From assembly GCF_000020125.1 (NCBI RefSeq), contig NC_010676.1:2170001-2234000 (forward strand): a stretch of 64,000 bases of DNA, given 5' to 3'. Both the position numbers and the translations under genes were made by a program. The notes below the pieces were generated by a model that saw nothing but the letters and a program-made list of their open reading frames with translations, did not search any database and was not told the origin of the DNA. Shown in pieces: positions 46,909 through 56,020 of the stretch. The number at the start of each line of letters is the position of its first letter. Within the stretch, counting starts at the first letter, position 1. The stretch is from Paraburkholderia phytofirmans PsJN (lineage in GTDB: Bacteria; Pseudomonadota; Gammaproteobacteria; Burkholderiales; Burkholderiaceae).

Positions 46909-47910
46909 ATGGATGCGATTTCTTATGAACGCGCCGGCGATGTCGCCGGCGCAGTGCGAGCGGCGCAGCAGCCGGGGGCGGTGTTCATCGGCGGCGGCAC
47001 CAATCTGCTCGATCTGATGAAGGGCGGCGTAGCGCGGCCGATGCGGCTGATCGATATCACGCACATCAGCGGACTCGATATGGTCACGACGTTGCCTGAT
47101 GGCGGCATCCGGCTCGGCGCACTGGTGCGCAATAGCGATGCGGCCAACCACGCACTGGTGCGCGAGCAATACCCGTTGCTCTCGCAAGCATTTCTGGCGG
47201 GCGCGTCGTCGCAACTGCGCAATATGGCGACGGTCGGCGGCAATCTGCTGCAACGCACGCGTTGCGGCTATTTCTACGACACCGCCTTTACGCAGTGCAA
47301 CAAGCGCATGCCGGGCAGCGGTTGCGCTGCGCTTGACGGCCACAATCGCACGCATGCGATTCTCGGCGCGAGTCCGCAATGCATCGCCGTGAATCCGTCG
47401 GATATGAGCGTGGCGCTTGCCGCACTCGATGCCGTGGTGCGCGTAAGCGGCCCCGCCGGCGAGCGGACCATTGCGTTCGCCGACTTTCACCGGCTTCCCG
47501 GCGACCGGCCCGATGTCGATACCACTCTGCAACCCGGCGAACTGATCACCGCCGTCGATCTGCCGCCGCCGCTCTTCAGCGCGAACTCCCATTATCTGAA
47601 AGTGCGTGACCGCGCCAGTTACGCATTCGCGCTGGTCTCGGTTGCCGCCGCCTTGCAGATGGACGGCGGCCGCGTGAAGACCGCGCGCATCGCGTTGGGC
47701 GGCGTCGCGCATAAACCGTGGCGCGCGAGCGTCGCGGAACAGATGCTCAACGGTCAGCCGCTCACGCAAGCGACACTGAACAATGCCGCCGCGGCGGCAT
47801 TACGCGAAGCGCGGCCGCAACACGACAATCGTTTCAAGGTGCAGCTCGCGCAACGCGCGATCGTGCGCGCCGTCAACCAGGCCGCTGGCCGCGCGGGAGG
47901 TGTCGCATGA
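46909..47910 (+). CDS. paoB: Aldehyde oxidase FAD-binding subunit
   Basis: The 333-residue protein has the FAD-binding motif [16 protein letters not shown] and the second FAD region [15 protein letters not shown]. It contains the insert [20 protein letters not shown] followed by another Cys, and SPQC further on; in E. coli PaoB this region carries an additional [4Fe-4S] cluster, so one is predicted here. Its TGA overlaps the ATG of the molybdenum subunit gene (ATGA). Confidence 0.92.
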   Translation: MDAISYERAGDVAGAVRAAQQPGAVFIGGGTNLLDLMKGGVARPMRLIDITHISGLDMVTTLPDGGIRLGALVRNSDAANHALVREQYPLLSQAFLAGASSQLRNMATVGGNLLQRTRCGYFYDTAFTQCNKRMPGSGCAALDGHNRTHAILGASPQCIAVNPSDMSVALAALDAVVRVSGPAGERTIAFADFHRLPGDRPDVDTTLQPGELITAVDLPPPLFSANSHYLKVRDRASYAFALVSVAAALQMDGGRVKTARIALGGVAHKPWRASVAEQMLNGQPLTQATLNNAAAAALREARPQHDNRFKVQLAQRAIVRAVNQAAGRAGGVA

Positions 47911-50129
47911 ATCTGATCGGTCAACCCGTGGACCGCACCGACGGTCTGCTCAAAGTCACCGGCGAAGCCCGCTACGCCGCCGAATTTCCCGAAGCGCGTC
48001 TCGCGCATGCGGTGCTCGTCACCAGCACGATTGCGAGCGGCACCATCGCCTCGATCGATGCGAGCCGCTCGCAGTCGCTGCCTGGCGTGCTGCTCGTGAT
48101 GACGTATCAGAACGCGCCGCGTCTGCCGAACGGCGGCAAGCCCGCGTTGGCGCCGCCGGCCGGACGCCGCCTGTCGCTGCTGCAAGATAACCGGATTCAC
48201 TACAGCAACGAACCGGTCGCCGTGGTGGTGGCCGACACGCTCGAACACGCCACCGACGCCGCGCGTCAATTGCGCATCACGTATCAGAGCGGCGCCGCGA
48301 CCGTGGACTTCACGCGAGCCAAGCCGAACGCGCATGCGCCTGACAGACCGCAAGGCCGGCAGACCGACACGCAACGCGGCAGCTTCGACGACGGCTTGCA
48401 CAGCGGCGCGGTGCACGTGGACGCGACGTACACCACGCCGATCGAACATCACAATCCGATGGAGCCGCACGCGACGATGGCGCGCTGGGACGGTCCGCAA
48501 CTCACGCTCTACGATTCGACGCAAGGCGTCAGCAGCGCGGCACAGGCTATCGCGAAGACGTTCGGCATGTCACCGTCGGACGTGCGGGTGATTTCGCCGT
48601 TCGTGGGCGGCGGTTTCGGTTGCAAGGGCTCGTCGTGGTCGCATGTGTCGTTGTGCGCGATGGCGGCGAAGCAAACCGGCCGCCCCGTGCGGCTCGTCCT
48701 CGAACGGCCGCAGATGTTCGGGCCGGTCGGCGCGCGGCCGCGCACCGAACAGCACTTCGTGCTTGCCGCCCGCCACGACGGTACGCTGACCGCGATGCGC
48801 CACGACAGCGTCTCGAACAGCTCGGTGATCGAAGATTGGACGGAGACGTGCTGCATGGTCACGCGCATGCTGTACGCGGTGCCGAACCAGGTGACCACGC
48901 ACCGCATCGTGCCGCTCAACCTCGGCACGCCCACCTTCATGCGCGCGCCGGGCGAAACGACCGGCTCGTTCGCGCTCGAATCGGCCATGGACGAACTTGC
49001 CGCGGCCTTGAAGATGGACCCGCTCGCGCTGCGCATCAGGAATTACGCCGAGGCCGATCCACAGGAAAACAAGCCGTGGTCGGGCAAGTCCCTGCGCGAG
49101 TGTTATCAGATCGGCGCCGAGAAATTCGGCTGGTCGCGGCGCACGCCCGCGCCTCGTTCGATGCGTGAGGGCGGCACGCTGATCGGCATGGGCATGGCGA
49201 CCGCGACCTATCCGGCCAATCGCAGCGAAGCCAGCGCGATTGCGCGAATCTTGCCGGACGGCACCGCGATGGTCGCGTCCGGCACGCAGGATATCGGCAC
49301 CGGCACTTACACCGTCATGACCCAGGTGGCCGCCGACGCGCTCGGCTTCGCGCCCGAAAACATTCACTTCGCGCTCGGCGATTCATCGCTGCCCAGAGCG
49401 CCCGTGTCGGGCGGATCGCAATCGGCGGCGAGCGTCTCGCCGGCCGTGCGCGACGCGGCGAGCCAGGCGCGCAGCCAGTTGATCGCGCTGGCACTCGCCG
49501 ATCAGGCATCGCCCGTGCACGGCATCGCGCTCGACGACATCACCGTGGAAAACGGCTGGGTGATGAGCCGCTCGGAACCGGGCAAGCGCGATCCGGCGGC
49601 GGCGATCATCGCGCGCTCGGGCGGCAAGCCGATCGAGGCGAGTGCAACCGTCAAGCCCGGCGACGAAAAGCAGAAGTACTCGTTTCACTCGTTCGGCGCG
49701 GTGTTCGCGGAGGTGCATGTCGATGCCGATCTCGGCACGATTCGCGTGGCGCGCGTGGTCGGCGTGTACGACGTGGGGCGCGTGCTCAACCAGAAGACGG
49801 CGCGCAGCCAGTTGATGGGCGGCATCGTGTGGGGCATCGGGGCGGCACTACAGGAAGAGACCTCGCTCGATACGCGCTATGGCCGCTTCACCAACGCGAA
49901 TCTCGCCGAGTATCACGTGCCGGTGAATGCCGATATCGGCTCGCTCGACATTACCTTTATCGACCGGCCGGATCCGTATATCAACTCGCTCGGGGTGCGA
50001 GGTATCGGCGAAATCGGCATTACCGGCGTGCCGGCGGCGATCGCCAACGCTGTCTATCACGCCACCGGCGTGCGCGTGCGCGATTTGCCCGTCACGCTCG
50101 ATAAAGTAATGGGCGCGATGCAGGTTTGA
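47907..50129 (+). CDS. paoC: Aldehyde oxidase molybdenum-cofactor subunit
   Basis: The 740-residue catalytic subunit oxidises aldehydes to acids with a molybdenum cytosine-dinucleotide cofactor. Motifs include [43 protein letters not shown], and the base Glu in [20 protein letters not shown] near the C terminus. GGGAGG precedes the ATG that overlaps the paoB stop. It is expected in the periplasm by piggy-back export with PaoA. In E. coli paoABC detoxify aromatic aldehydes; the substrate here is inferred. Confidence 0.94.
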   Translation: MNLIGQPVDRTDGLLKVTGEARYAAEFPEARLAHAVLVTSTIASGTIASIDASRSQSLPGVLLVMTYQNAPRLPNGGKPALAPPAGRRLSLLQDNRIHYSNEPVAVVVADTLEHATDAARQLRITYQSGAATVDFTRAKPNAHAPDRPQGRQTDTQRGSFDDGLHSGAVHVDATYTTPIEHHNPMEPHATMARWDGPQLTLYDSTQGVSSAAQAIAKTFGMSPSDVRVISPFVGGGFGCKGSSWSHVSLCAMAAKQTGRPVRLVLERPQMFGPVGARPRTEQHFVLAARHDGTLTAMRHDSVSNSSVIEDWTETCCMVTRMLYAVPNQVTTHRIVPLNLGTPTFMRAPGETTGSFALESAMDELAAALKMDPLALRIRNYAEADPQENKPWSGKSLRECYQIGAEKFGWSRRTPAPRSMREGGTLIGMGMATATYPANRSEASAIARILPDGTAMVASGTQDIGTGTYTVMTQVAADALGFAPENIHFALGDSSLPRAPVSGGSQSAASVSPAVRDAASQARSQLIALALADQASPVHGIALDDITVENGWVMSRSEPGKRDPAAAIIARSGGKPIEASATVKPGDEKQKYSFHSFGAVFAEVHVDADLGTIRVARVVGVYDVGRVLNQKTARSQLMGGIVWGIGAALQEETSLDTRYGRFTNANLAEYHVPVNADIGSLDITFIDRPDPYINSLGVRGIGEIGITGVPAAIANAVYHATGVRVRDLPVTLDKVMGAMQV

Positions 50130-50253
50130 TGGAGGCGCTTTTGCGGGCCGCCGCGCGAATCGAGGCGGCAAGCGCGGTGCATTAATATTGGCGCTTGCCT
50201 GTGGCCGCGTTGCATCGCACAATCGACCTCATCCCTTCTACCGGTGCCCGCCC

Positions 50254-50841
50254 ATGGCCTACGCCTCGCTTGCCACTGGCGTGTTGCTTGCCGCCGGGTT
50301 CGGGTCGCGCTTCGATCCGGACGGCCTGCACAATAAACTGCTGGCACGGATGCCCGACGGCACGCCGGTGGCGCATGAAGCCGCGCATCGGCTGCTGCGG
50401 GTCGTGACGCGGGTTGTCGCCGTGGTGCGGCCGGGTTCGGACGCGCTCGCGCGACTGCTTAACGACGCCGGCTGCGACGTGGTGTTCGCGGCGGACGCCG
50501 AACGCGGCATGGGTGCGAGCCTCGCCGCCGGCGTCGAGGCCAGCGCGGAGGCCGAGGGCTGGATCGTCGCGCTCGCCGACATGCCGCGCATCGCCACGAC
50601 CACGATCGAAGGCGTGGCGCGCGCACTGGACGGTGGCGCTTCGCTGGTCGCGCCGTTTTACCAGGGACAGCGCGGGCATCCGGTGGGCTTCGGCATCGAG
50701 CACCGCGACGCGCTGCTGGCGCTCGACGGCGATACGGGCGCTAAATCCTTGTTCATGTCGCAGCAGGTGACGCGGCTCGACGTCGACGATCCGGGGATTT
50801 TGCGCGACGTCGATACGCCTGAGGATTTGCGCAAGCTGTAG
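50254..50841 (+). CDS. MobA/MocA-like nucleotidyltransferase, probable molybdenum cofactor cytidylyltransferase
   Basis: The 195-residue protein has the nucleotidyltransferase marks LLAAGFGSRF, a basic-substrate lysine in NKLLARM, the metal Asp in LADMPRI, and FYQGQRGHPVGFG. It is the size of MocA, which adds CMP to molybdopterin for xanthine-oxidase-family enzymes. Its position 124 bp after paoC fits a role in loading that enzyme. The common companion chaperone (PaoD/XdhC) was not found in the window. Confidence 0.85.
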   Translation: MAYASLATGVLLAAGFGSRFDPDGLHNKLLARMPDGTPVAHEAAHRLLRVVTRVVAVVRPGSDALARLLNDAGCDVVFAADAERGMGASLAAGVEASAEAEGWIVALADMPRIATTTIEGVARALDGGASLVAPFYQGQRGHPVGFGIEHRDALLALDGDTGAKSLFMSQQVTRLDVDDPGILRDVDTPEDLRKL

Positions 50842-50937
50842 GCCGGTCGATTGCGCGAAGGTCGAAGTACAGCGTGGTGATGAAGTGAGCTATGCGGCCG
50901 ACTATCCGGCGGGTAGCGGGCCGCGTGAAATCTCGGC

Positions 50938-51486
50938 CTATCGGTTAGGTGGTAGCTCGAACACAAGGCAGGTTGTCGTGGCATGGGCGTAAAGCGTGCC
51001 GTCGGGGCCGACCAGACGCGCTTCCGCGGTCGCCAGTTGACGGCCGCAGTGGATGACTTTGCCCTCGGCGCGGACACGCTGCAGGCGCGGTGTCACCGCT
51101 TTCACGTAGTTCACGCTCAGTTCGGCGGTCGTATAGCCGCGCCCAGGCGGCATCATCGTGTGCACGGAGCAGCCAAGCGCAGAGTCGAGCAGCGTCGCCA
51201 TCCAGCCGCCGTGAATCGTGCCCAACGGATTCAGATGCTGGGCGAGTGGCGTGCCCTGGAACACCGCGCGTCCCGCAGCGACTTCCATGAGGGTGAAGTC
51301 GAGCGTCTTTGCGATCGCGGCGTAGGGCAATTCGCCCGCGACAATCGCTTGCAATATTTCCAGTCCCGACTTGCCCGCGATCTGCTCCGGACTCGCCAGA
51401 CCAGGTCCCGGCCCAGCATTGATTTTGACAAGCACGTCCCGTTCTTCTGCAATCCAGCGTTCAAGGGTTTGTTCTTTGTTAGCCAA
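50938..51486 (-). CDS. PaaI/YbgC-type hot-dog thioesterase
   Basis: The roughly 182-residue protein has a hot-dog fold with NPLGTIHGGWMATLLDSALG (catalytic region around HGG), TAELSVNYVKAVTP and HCGRQLATAEARL. Such enzymes hydrolyse aryl- or acyl-CoA thioesters. The N-terminal 40 residues precede the domain. No ATG is available: TTG at 51484-51486 with GGGGA upstream is preferred over TTG at 51526-51528. Substrate unknown. Confidence 0.85.
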   Translation of the reverse strand: MANKEQTLERWIAEERDVLVKINAGPGPGLASPEQIAGKSGLEILQAIVAGELPYAAIAKTLDFTLMEVAAGRAVFQGTPLAQHLNPLGTIHGGWMATLLDSALGCSVHTMMPPGRGYTTAELSVNYVKAVTPRLQRVRAEGKVIHCGRQLATAEARLVGPDGTLYAHATTTCLVFELPPNR

Positions 51487-51630
51487 TGCAGGTGTCCCCG
51501 GTGAATGAAAAGAGAGTGAGGGCGCCAATTACATCATCAATCGGCGACGGCTGCTGCTTGCTTTATCGGGCGTAAGGCTGTGGGCGCCGCTTTGGCGAAT
51601 GTTGGAAGGTTTGGTTTGCAGAAAGTCGAT

Positions 51631-51681
51631 CGGCCAATGGCCGCTATCGGGCTTGGTTCGATCATGAAGCGCCATTGGCCG
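51631..51681. repeat. Imperfect inverted repeat, possible dispersed intergenic element
   Basis: CGGCCAATGGCCGCT (51631-51645) and AGCGCCATTGGCCG (51668-51681) are reverse complements apart from one missing G, around a 22-base loop. It could be a hairpin in RNA or one copy of a dispersed repeat; only genome-wide search can tell. Confidence 0.4.
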
Positions 51682-51769
51682 TAACTCAGTCTCGATAGAA
51701 GCGCGCTACGGTCGCGGATTCCGTTTCCTGCAGTGACACGCTTGATCTGAGCTGGCATTCAGGCGCATA

Positions 51770-51785
51770 CTGTATATCCATACAG
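51770..51785. promoter_or_regulatory. LexA (SOS) box
   Basis: CTGTATATCCATACAG has both CTGT and ACAG ends at the exact 8-base spacing of the LexA consensus, and is preceded by TA as in strong boxes. It lies 56 bp before the start of a DNA-repair gene. Damage-induced control is the natural reading. Confidence 0.85.
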
Positions 51786-51841
51786 CATCTCAGTCCGCAC
51801 GGTTTGATGCGTTCAGCTACGCAGAGCCGCGGCGCGTCCGC

Positions 51842-53482
51842 ATGAAACGCATTGCTATCGAACCGTCTTTTGCCGCCTGGCGCCATGCGGCGCGGGAACT
51901 TCTGCGGCAAGGCGTCGAGCCGGAGCGGATCGAGTGGGTTGAATGCGATCCGTGCGATTCGGCCGGCTCGGATAGCGGCAACGCAAGCGCTCAACAAGGT
52001 TCCGCCACCGCTCAGGCAACTCCCACGCCCGCGATTCCTCGTGAGCTGCTCGCCTGGCTGAAAACGGCGGCCTGCTATTACGCGCCGGACCGTTGGCCGC
52101 TGCTCTATCGCATCCTGTGGCGTTGGACACACGGCGAACGCCACGTCCTCGATCTGCAAGACGTGGACGGCGCGTTGCTCGATCAGCGCATTCAGTCGGT
52201 CGAGCATGAAATCAGTGATCTGGTGGCGCTCACCCTGTTCAGGCGACGCGATCCGTCCATGGGAGCGCCGGAATTCGTCGGCTGGTACGAGCCGCATCAT
52301 GATCTGCTGGCGCAGGCCGCCGAGCGTTTTGCCGAGCGCATGGGCGATTCCACGTGGATGCTGGCGACGCCGCAAGGCGCGGCGTTCTGGAACGGCATGC
52401 TGCTGCAAATCAGCCGGCCGGCGACGGAAGAAAACGGGCACGTCACGCACGTTTTGCCGGCCGGTCAGTTGAACGGGCCAGCCACGCCAGCATTGCCGCC
52501 GGGCCAGCGGAAAGGCCCGACTACTCCGACATTGCCGAAGAGCCAGCCGAACGGGCCGACTGCTCCGACATTGCCGCCGAGCCAGCGGAACGGCCCAACC
52601 ACGCCGACATTACCGCCGAGCCAGCGGAGCGAGCCGACCACTCCGACATTGCCCCGCGCCGCCATGGCTGGCGAAGCCACGACCAGTGAACCCACCGAGG
52701 CCCTCTGGCTCGCCTACTACGCCAGCGTATTCAATGGCGCGCCGACGCCCATGCCGCTGCGTTACTGGAAAACACCCCCCGCTGGTCCGCCGCTCCCCGC
52801 GCGACTCGCGCGCGAACGGAGCCGTCTCGGCGCGCAGAGTGGCACTGTCACCATTCCTGAGACACCGCCGCTCGAATATTCGGCGGTGACGCCACCCTTG
52901 CGCGAGCCCACCGGCCCGCTGCCCACCTGCCGACGCTGCGCGTTGTGGCGCAACGCGAAGCAGGCCGTCGCGGGCGCCGGTCCGGCTCGGGCCGCGCTCA
53001 TGGTGGTCGGCGAACAACCCGGCGAGCATGAGAACCAGCACGGTGTGCCCTTCACGGGCCCCGCCGGTCAACTGCTCGACACGGTGCTCGTGCGCGCCGG
53101 CCTCGAACGCTCGGCGCTCTATCTGACCTATGCCGTCAAGCATTACAAGTGGGAAACGCTGGAACAGCGGCGCGTCCATCGCACACCCGCGCGGCGCGAG
53201 GTCGAGGCTTGCCAGTACTGGCTGGACCACGAGCTCGCGCAGGTCGCGCCGCGCGTGGTCGTCACGCTCGGCGCAACGGCGCTGAAGGCGTTGACGGGCG
53301 CGCACGTCAATCTGTCGGAGTATCTGGGGCAGACCATCGATCACGGCGGCCGGCTGATCGTGCCGACGTGGCATCCATCGTATGCGCTGAAAATGGCCGA
53401 TGGACGGTTGCGCGAGGATATCGTCGCGGGCATGGTGGCAGCGTTCAGGCACGCGGCAGGGTTGGCGGCGGAAGGGGCGTAG
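51842..53482 (+). CDS. DUF4130-UdgX fusion, uracil-DNA-binding repair protein
   Basis: The 546-residue protein joins two domains. Residues about 1-175 (EPSFAAWRHAARELL, LYRILWRWTHGE, FRRRDPSMGAPEFVGWYEP) match DUF4130, a putative DNA-metabolism domain. Residues about 350-540 form a family-4-like uracil-DNA glycosylase of the UdgX type: CRRC (cluster ligands), GEQPGEHENQHGVPFTGPAG, and the RRVHRTPARREVEAC loop with H446, equivalent to the His that covalently traps uracil-containing DNA in mycobacterial UdgX. The KRRIH pattern here reads QRRVH. Between the domains are five 13-residue repeats (residues 209-273). A LexA box precedes the gene; no clear ribosome site is seen. Expected role: SOS-induced handling of uracil in DNA. 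Confidence 0.92.
   Translation: MKRIAIEPSFAAWRHAARELLRQGVEPERIEWVECDPCDSAGSDSGNASAQQGSATAQATPTPAIPRELLAWLKTAACYYAPDRWPLLYRILWRWTHGERHVLDLQDVDGALLDQRIQSVEHEISDLVALTLFRRRDPSMGAPEFVGWYEPHHDLLAQAAERFAERMGDSTWMLATPQGAAFWNGMLLQISRPATEENGHVTHVLPAGQLNGPATPALPPGQRKGPTTPTLPKSQPNGPTAPTLPPSQRNGPTTPTLPPSQRSEPTTPTLPRAAMAGEATTSEPTEALWLAYYASVFNGAPTPMPLRYWKTPPAGPPLPARLARERSRLGAQSGTVTIPETPPLEYSAVTPPLREPTGPLPTCRRCALWRNAKQAVAGAGPARAALMVVGEQPGEHENQHGVPFTGPAGQLLDTVLVRAGLERSALYLTYAVKHYKWETLEQRRVHRTPARREVEACQYWLDHELAQVAPRVVVTLGATALKALTGAHVNLSEYLGQTIDHGGRLIVPTWHPSYALKMADGRLREDIVAGMVAAFRHAAGLAAEGA
52466..52660 (+). repeat. Coding minisatellite, five 39-bp units
   Basis: Five direct 39-bp units begin at 52466, 52505, 52544, 52583 and 52622. 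Each encodes a 13-residue Pro/Thr-rich unit such as QRNGPTTPTLPPS, with a few substitutions per unit. Unit length is a multiple of three, so copy-number changes would lengthen or shorten the inter-domain linker without breaking the frame. Confidence 0.93.
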
Positions 53483-53946
53483 CTTTTTTACCCCGAAGGG
53501 CTCGACGCTCACTAACCGAGAAATACCGATAGCCGCTCACATGTGAGCGGCTATGAGGTTTTATCGCTTATACGTGAGCGCTTAGCCTGAGCAGACCCGC
53601 TCCGAATTACAAGCGCTTTAAGGCCGGCTCGAGCGCCCCGACGCAGGTGAGACTCGGTGCCATTTTTGCGCCCCACAACCGTGGGACCGAGACAACCATG
53701 TGCCTTCAGCCTCGGCAAAGGTGAGCCAATTCAGGAAGCCTTCGTTGCACCACGGTGAGCCTCTACGGGACCCACTACCCGCCGAGCCCCTCAGGCACGC
53801 GGCTTGCGCCCCAAAAACCCGCCGCGCAAGCCGCGACGATTCCGCCTAAGCTGATGTGACGCCGCATTTTTCCAAGCATCGGCGTGACGCTCTAGCCTCC
53901 ACCTGCTTCGTCCACGGCTCGCGCGTCGCGAACCAACACACGCCCC
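53483..53946. other. Intergenic region of about 460 bp with strong secondary structure
   Basis: No gene was recognised. It contains a perfect 26-base palindrome at 53529-53554, and a nested hairpin at 53653-53691 (CTCGGT with ACCGAG enclosing CCCAC with GTGGG). GGTGAG recurs several times. It could hold a small RNA or a degraded gene, but none could be identified. Confidence 0.45.
53529..53554. terminator. Loop-free 26-base palindrome downstream of the UdgX gene
   Basis: Arms 53529-53541 and 53542-53554 are perfect reverse complements with no spacer, followed by GAGGTTTTAT on the plus strand. The likeliest role is a terminator for the UdgX gene 47 bp upstream; a protein-binding site is an alternative. 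Confidence 0.6.
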
Positions 53947-54651
53947 ATGAGCGAAACCAGCCCACGCCTTTTCATTGTCTCGCCCCATTTCGACGACGCC
54001 GTCTTCAGTTGCGGCGCATTGCTCGCCGCCCATCCTGACGCTGCGGTCTGCACGGTATTCGCCGCGCCGCCCGAGCACTCGATGCATACCGAATGGGATA
54101 AAAAGTCGGGCTTCACGGACGCCCATCAGGCCATGCACGAACGCACGCTCGAAGACAGCCGCGCACTCGAACTGCTCGACGCGATTCCGCTGCGCATGCC
54201 GTTTCGCGACAGTCAATACCTGGACTCGCCTTCGATCAGCAAAATGGCGGCGGCGCTTGAAGAAACCATCTACCGCACCACCGCCAACACGTTGCTCATG
54301 CCGCTCGGCCTGCATCACGACGATCACGTGCGAGTATTCGAAGCCTGTTGTGAAATCCTGCCGCGGCTATCGCATCTCACCTGGTTCGGCTACGAGGAGG
54401 CAATTCACCGGCGCACGCCCGGCGTGGTGCAGGCGCGGCTCGCCGATCTCGCGCAGCGCGGCATCGTCGCGACGCCGGCGAGTCCGAGCGCCGGCCACAC
54501 CATCGACGCGCAGCGCCGCGCGCAACTCAAGCGCGAGGCGGTCTATGCTTATGAGAGCCAGTTGCGCGCATTCGGCGCGGGCAATTACGACGACGTCTTC
54601 GCGACCGAGCGTTACTGGCAGCTCAGCGTGGGTCGTCGCGTGAAAAAGTAG
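53947..54651 (+). CDS. PIG-L/LmbE-family N-acetylglucosamine-type deacetylase
   Basis: The 234-residue protein has the metal-binding signature SPHFDDAVFSCG (residues 11-22) and a later LHHDDHVRVFEAC that supplies the third ligand. The family deacetylates GlcNAc-linked small molecules or glycans with zinc. No signal peptide is seen, so it is cytoplasmic. No ribosome site stands out before the ATG. It converges toward the phosphonate operon, with a small gene between. Confidence 0.9.
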   Translation: MSETSPRLFIVSPHFDDAVFSCGALLAAHPDAAVCTVFAAPPEHSMHTEWDKKSGFTDAHQAMHERTLEDSRALELLDAIPLRMPFRDSQYLDSPSISKMAAALEETIYRTTANTLLMPLGLHHDDHVRVFEACCEILPRLSHLTWFGYEEAIHRRTPGVVQARLADLAQRGIVATPASPSAGHTIDAQRRAQLKREAVYAYESQLRAFGAGNYDDVFATERYWQLSVGRRVKK

Positions 54652-54751
54652 GAGACGCGGTGTGCCGGAAAGGCCTACGCTTGGAGAGAACGGCCGGCGT
54701 GAGTTCGACCCCGTCGCCGTACCGGCCTCTTCTCCACTCAAAGGTGCTGCC

Positions 54752-54904
54752 ATGAGCTACGACATGCATACCAGTCCGATTCCCGACCCCAACGCCGATC
54801 CGAATCGCGACCCGGAAGCCGATCCGCTAGTGCCGCCGTCGCCCGGCCATCACACCGAGGAACCGCAGCGCCCCGATGGGCCGCCGGATAAAGACCCAGT
54901 GTGA
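54752..54904 (+). CDS. Small Pro/Asp-rich acidic protein
   Basis: The 50-residue product is almost wholly Pro, Asp, Asn, Glu and His (SPIPDPNADPNRDPEADPLV is its core) and so is probably disordered. AAGGTG lies five to six bases before the ATG and the next gene converges. No homologous family is recognised; the strong ribosome site argues for expression. Confidence 0.6.
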   Translation: MSYDMHTSPIPDPNADPNRDPEADPLVPPSPGHHTEEPQRPDGPPDKDPV

Positions 54905-54937
54905 CCGCTTTGCGCGGCCAGCCACCGGAAGCGCGGA

Positions 54938-56005
54938 TCAGCGCATCAGTTCGGTAAAGCCTTGCAACAGACGGTCGATGTCGGCGGCGTGAATGTTGCC
55001 CATCGTCGAAATGCGGAAAAGTTCGGCCGACAAACCGCCTTGCCCTGCATAGATGACGAAGCCGCGCGCTTTCAGCGCGTCGTGCAGTTGCGGATACGCA
55101 ATGCCTTGCGGCAAGCGGTACGCGCGCAACACCACCGACGACTCTTCCGGCGCCAACACGCTGCCGATGCCGCGCTCGGCAAGGCCCGCCCGCGCCTGTT
55201 CGGCGAGCGCCGCGTAGCGTGCGTGACGCGCGCGCCAGCCGCCTTCGTCGGCGAGTTCTCGCAGTGCTTCGACGAGTGCGTAATACGCATGCACCGACGG
55301 CGTAAACGGCGTGTTGCGCTGGTCCTGCAACTTCGCGAGACGGCCGAGATCCAGGTAATACGTGCGGCTCGCCGCCTGCGCGAGCGCCGCGCGGCGCACC
55401 AGCACGAACGACGCGCCCGGCACGCCATGCAGACATTTGTTCGCCGTGGCGGCCACCGCGTCGAGCGAAGTATCGGCGAAATCGATCGTTTCCGCGCCGA
55501 AGCTGCTCACGCCGTCCACCAGCAGACGCAGTCCGCGCGCGCGGCACAATGCGCCGAGCGCCGCCAGATCATTTAGACGGCCGGTGGTGGTTTCGTGATG
55601 AATCACGGCGACGTGCGTGAACGCTTTGTCCGCGTCGAGGCGTTCGGCGATCTTCGCGAGATCGGGCGCCTGCATCCAGTCGTGCTTCAGCGATTCATGC
55701 GCAATGCCGTACTGCGCGGCGATCTGCGAAATACGCTCGCCGTACACGCCGTTTTCCACCACGAGCAGCTTGCCGTTCTGCGGCACCAGCGCGGCGGTCA
55801 TGCTTTCGACAGCCGCCGTGCCGGAGCCGGTCATCAACACGGCCTGCCATTCGCCGGCGTCGAGGCCGTACAGATCGACGAGGCGCGTGCGCGCCTCTTC
55901 CTGCAGATCGAAAAACTCGCTTTCGCGGTGGCACAGATCCGTCTGCAACAGGCTGTTGCGAACGCGCTCGGTGAGCGTCACCGGACCGGGATTGAGCAGC
56001 AGCAT
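54938..56005 (-). CDS. phnW: 2-aminoethylphosphonate:pyruvate transaminase
   Basis: The 355-residue PLP enzyme interconverts phosphonoacetaldehyde and 2-aminoethylphosphonate. The N terminus LLNPGPVTLTERVRNSLLQ and DLCHRESEFFDLQ are diagnostic, and the PLP-lysine lies in AATANKCLHGVPGASFVLV. Next to PEP mutase and decarboxylase genes the biosynthetic direction (making aminoethylphosphonate) is expected rather than degradation. It is last in the operon, 15 bp after the decarboxylase gene. Confidence 0.94.
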   Translation of the reverse strand: MLLLNPGPVTLTERVRNSLLQTDLCHRESEFFDLQEEARTRLVDLYGLDAGEWQAVLMTGSGTAAVESMTAALVPQNGKLLVVENGVYGERISQIAAQYGIAHESLKHDWMQAPDLAKIAERLDADKAFTHVAVIHHETTTGRLNDLAALGALCRARGLRLLVDGVSSFGAETIDFADTSLDAVAATANKCLHGVPGASFVLVRRAALAQAASRTYYLDLGRLAKLQDQRNTPFTPSVHAYYALVEALRELADEGGWRARHARYAALAEQARAGLAERGIGSVLAPEESSVVLRAYRLPQGIAYPQLHDALKARGFVIYAGQGGLSAELFRISTMGNIHAADIDRLLQGFTELMR

Positions 56006-56020
56006 GAGCGTTCCTTGAGT

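Larger units (their letters stand above)
51487..51841. other. Regulatory region with LexA box upstream of the UdgX-type gene
   Basis: This 355-bp gap contains the LexA-type box (51770-51785) close to the udgX start and a long imperfect inverted repeat (51631-51681). A short minus-strand open frame covers part of it but has no ribosome site or recognisable homology and is not called. Confidence 0.6.

Noticed and set aside
52466..52660. Repeats considered as a CRISPR array
   Set aside because: Units are contiguous 39-bp coding repeats with no unique spacers, inside a clear gene.
53653..53691. Nested hairpin considered as a known riboswitch
   Set aside because: No match to cobalamin, glycine, SAM or TPP core sequences could be seen.
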